This document shows positions 13,142 to 13,713 of a stretch of 13,713 nt of DNA, piece by piece. The notes under the pieces were generated by a model that worked only from the letters and a program-made list of their open reading frames with translations, was not told the origin of the DNA and did not search any database. Each line of letters begins with the position of its first letter. Within the stretch, counting starts at the first letter, position 1. The translations under genes and the position numbers were made by a program. This DNA comes from JAFALX01 sp050734185. Its GTDB lineage: Bacteria; Chloroflexota; Dormibacteria; Aeolococcales; Aeolococcaceae. The stretch lies in contig JBOHUE010000123.1 in NCBI GenBank assembly GCA_050734185.1, positions 1 through 13,713 on the forward strand, in the 5' to 3' direction.

Positions 13142-13713
13142 GGGTGGACGTCCACGCGCGCTCCGAAGTTCCTGGGCGCGAGGATGAGCACGCGGCCGCC
13201 GACACCGTGCTGGTCCGCCGCCTGCTGCAGCGCCGCGCCCACGGCGGCGTGATCGCCGGCCGACAGCGCGGCCACTGACGGGCCGGCGCCGGCGAGGGAT
13301 GCGCCGGCTGCCCCCGCCGCGCGCGCGGCCGCGATCATCGGTGCCAGCGCGGGCAGGAGCGCGCCGCGCTGCGGCTGGTGCCAGCGGTCCTCCATCGCGG
13401 TGCCCAGCGTGGCCCAATCGCGCAGCAGCAGCGCGCGCACCAGGAGCGCGCAGCGCGCGGCGTTGAACACGGCATCGGCGCGCGAGAACTCGTGCGGCAC
13501 GACCTTTCGGGCCTGTTCTGTCGCCAGCTCCGAATCCGGGACGAACACCACCACGCGCAGCTCGTCGGGGACGTTCATCTGCACGGCCGGCGCGCCCGGC
13601 GCGCAGATGGCAAGCCCCCCGAGGAGAGCCGCCGCCGCGTTGTCGCGGTGGCCTTCGAGCTCGGTCACTGAGTCGAGCACGGCATGCTCGTCCCAGGGTG
13701 CGCGATGCAGCGC
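13138..13713 (-). CDS. thrB: Homoserine kinase, C-terminal part (start outside window)
   Basis: GHMP-family kinase that phosphorylates L-homoserine to O-phosphohomoserine in threonine synthesis. The visible 191 residues include EGHRDNAAAALLGGL near the start, a strand ending in VPDSELATEQARKVVPHEF, the helix DAVFNAARCALLVRALLL, and the GHMP C-terminal motif SLAGAGPSVAAL. The frame runs open to the right edge, so the N-terminal part with the ATP-binding PxxxGLGSS motif lies outside. Its stop overlaps the lysC start by 4 bp. With lysC it forms a threonine-branch operon; threonine synthase and homoserine dehydrogenase genes may lie upstream. Confidence 0.93.
   Translation of the reverse strand, partial: ALHRAPWDEHAVLDSVTELEGHRDNAAAALLGGLAICAPGAPAVQMNVPDELRVVVFVPDSELATEQARKVVPHEFSRADAVFNAARCALLVRALLLRDWATLGTAMEDRWHQPQRGALLPALAPMIAAARAAGAAGASLAGAGPSVAALSAGDHAAVGAALQQAADQHGVGGRVLILAPRNFGARVDVHP

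Noticed and set aside
13142..13417. N-terminal extension of lysC by 92 codons
   Set aside because: It lies entirely within thrB in another frame and reads as Arg/Gly-rich nonsense. The ATG at 13141 gives the standard aspartate kinase N-terminus.
1..13713. tRNA or rRNA gene as the island's insertion site
   Set aside because: No tRNA cloverleaf or rRNA signature was noticed by eye on either strand near 10.8 kb or elsewhere; insertion appears to be next to the ychF stop codon.

Overview
The window joins two kinds of DNA. The right end (about 10.84-13.71 kb) is high-GC chromosomal core on the minus strand: homoserine kinase (thrB, cut by the window edge), aspartate kinase (lysC) and the YchF ATPase, with start and stop codons overlapping at both joints. 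GC-rich codon use, frequent GTG/TTG starts and this gene content suggest a high-GC soil-type bacterium of the Actinomycetota or of Chloroflexota/Dormibacterota. The sequence alone does not settle which.

The remaining ~10.8 kb looks like an accessory island ending immediately downstream of ychF. A large serine recombinase (9368-10786, minus) lies against that junction and is probably the island's integrase. A small convergent gene (9144-9446) overlaps its 3' end. To the left are a frameshifted Imm-5-like immunity-protein relic (about 8.61-9.08 kb) and a three-gene minus-strand operon for one exported and two membrane-anchored proteins (6172-8444), with a good promoter (8486-8514) and a strong inverted repeat at its end.

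From 1 to 6.1 kb the island is a row of small, mostly single-gene units: a VOC-family gene cut by the left edge, an unknown 140-aa protein, a DUF7674-like protein, a cupin plus GNAT acetyltransferase pair, a protein with a HEPN-like Rx4H motif, a DUF3883-type nuclease-like protein, DUF2283 and DUF2199 proteins. Several resemble families often found as stand-alone immunity or defence genes.

The most interesting signal is a 28-29 bp repeat family not explained by any gene. Seven copies, all in the same orientation, lie only between genes at 228, 714, 1289, 2325, 5049, 5427 and 5988, so most genes or gene pairs sit between two copies. An eighth, internally shortened copy lies at 10812-10834, between the recombinase and ychF. 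This looks like a cassette array whose boundary sequence resembles the sequence at the island's insertion junction. Neither an integron integrase nor convincing attC sites were seen.
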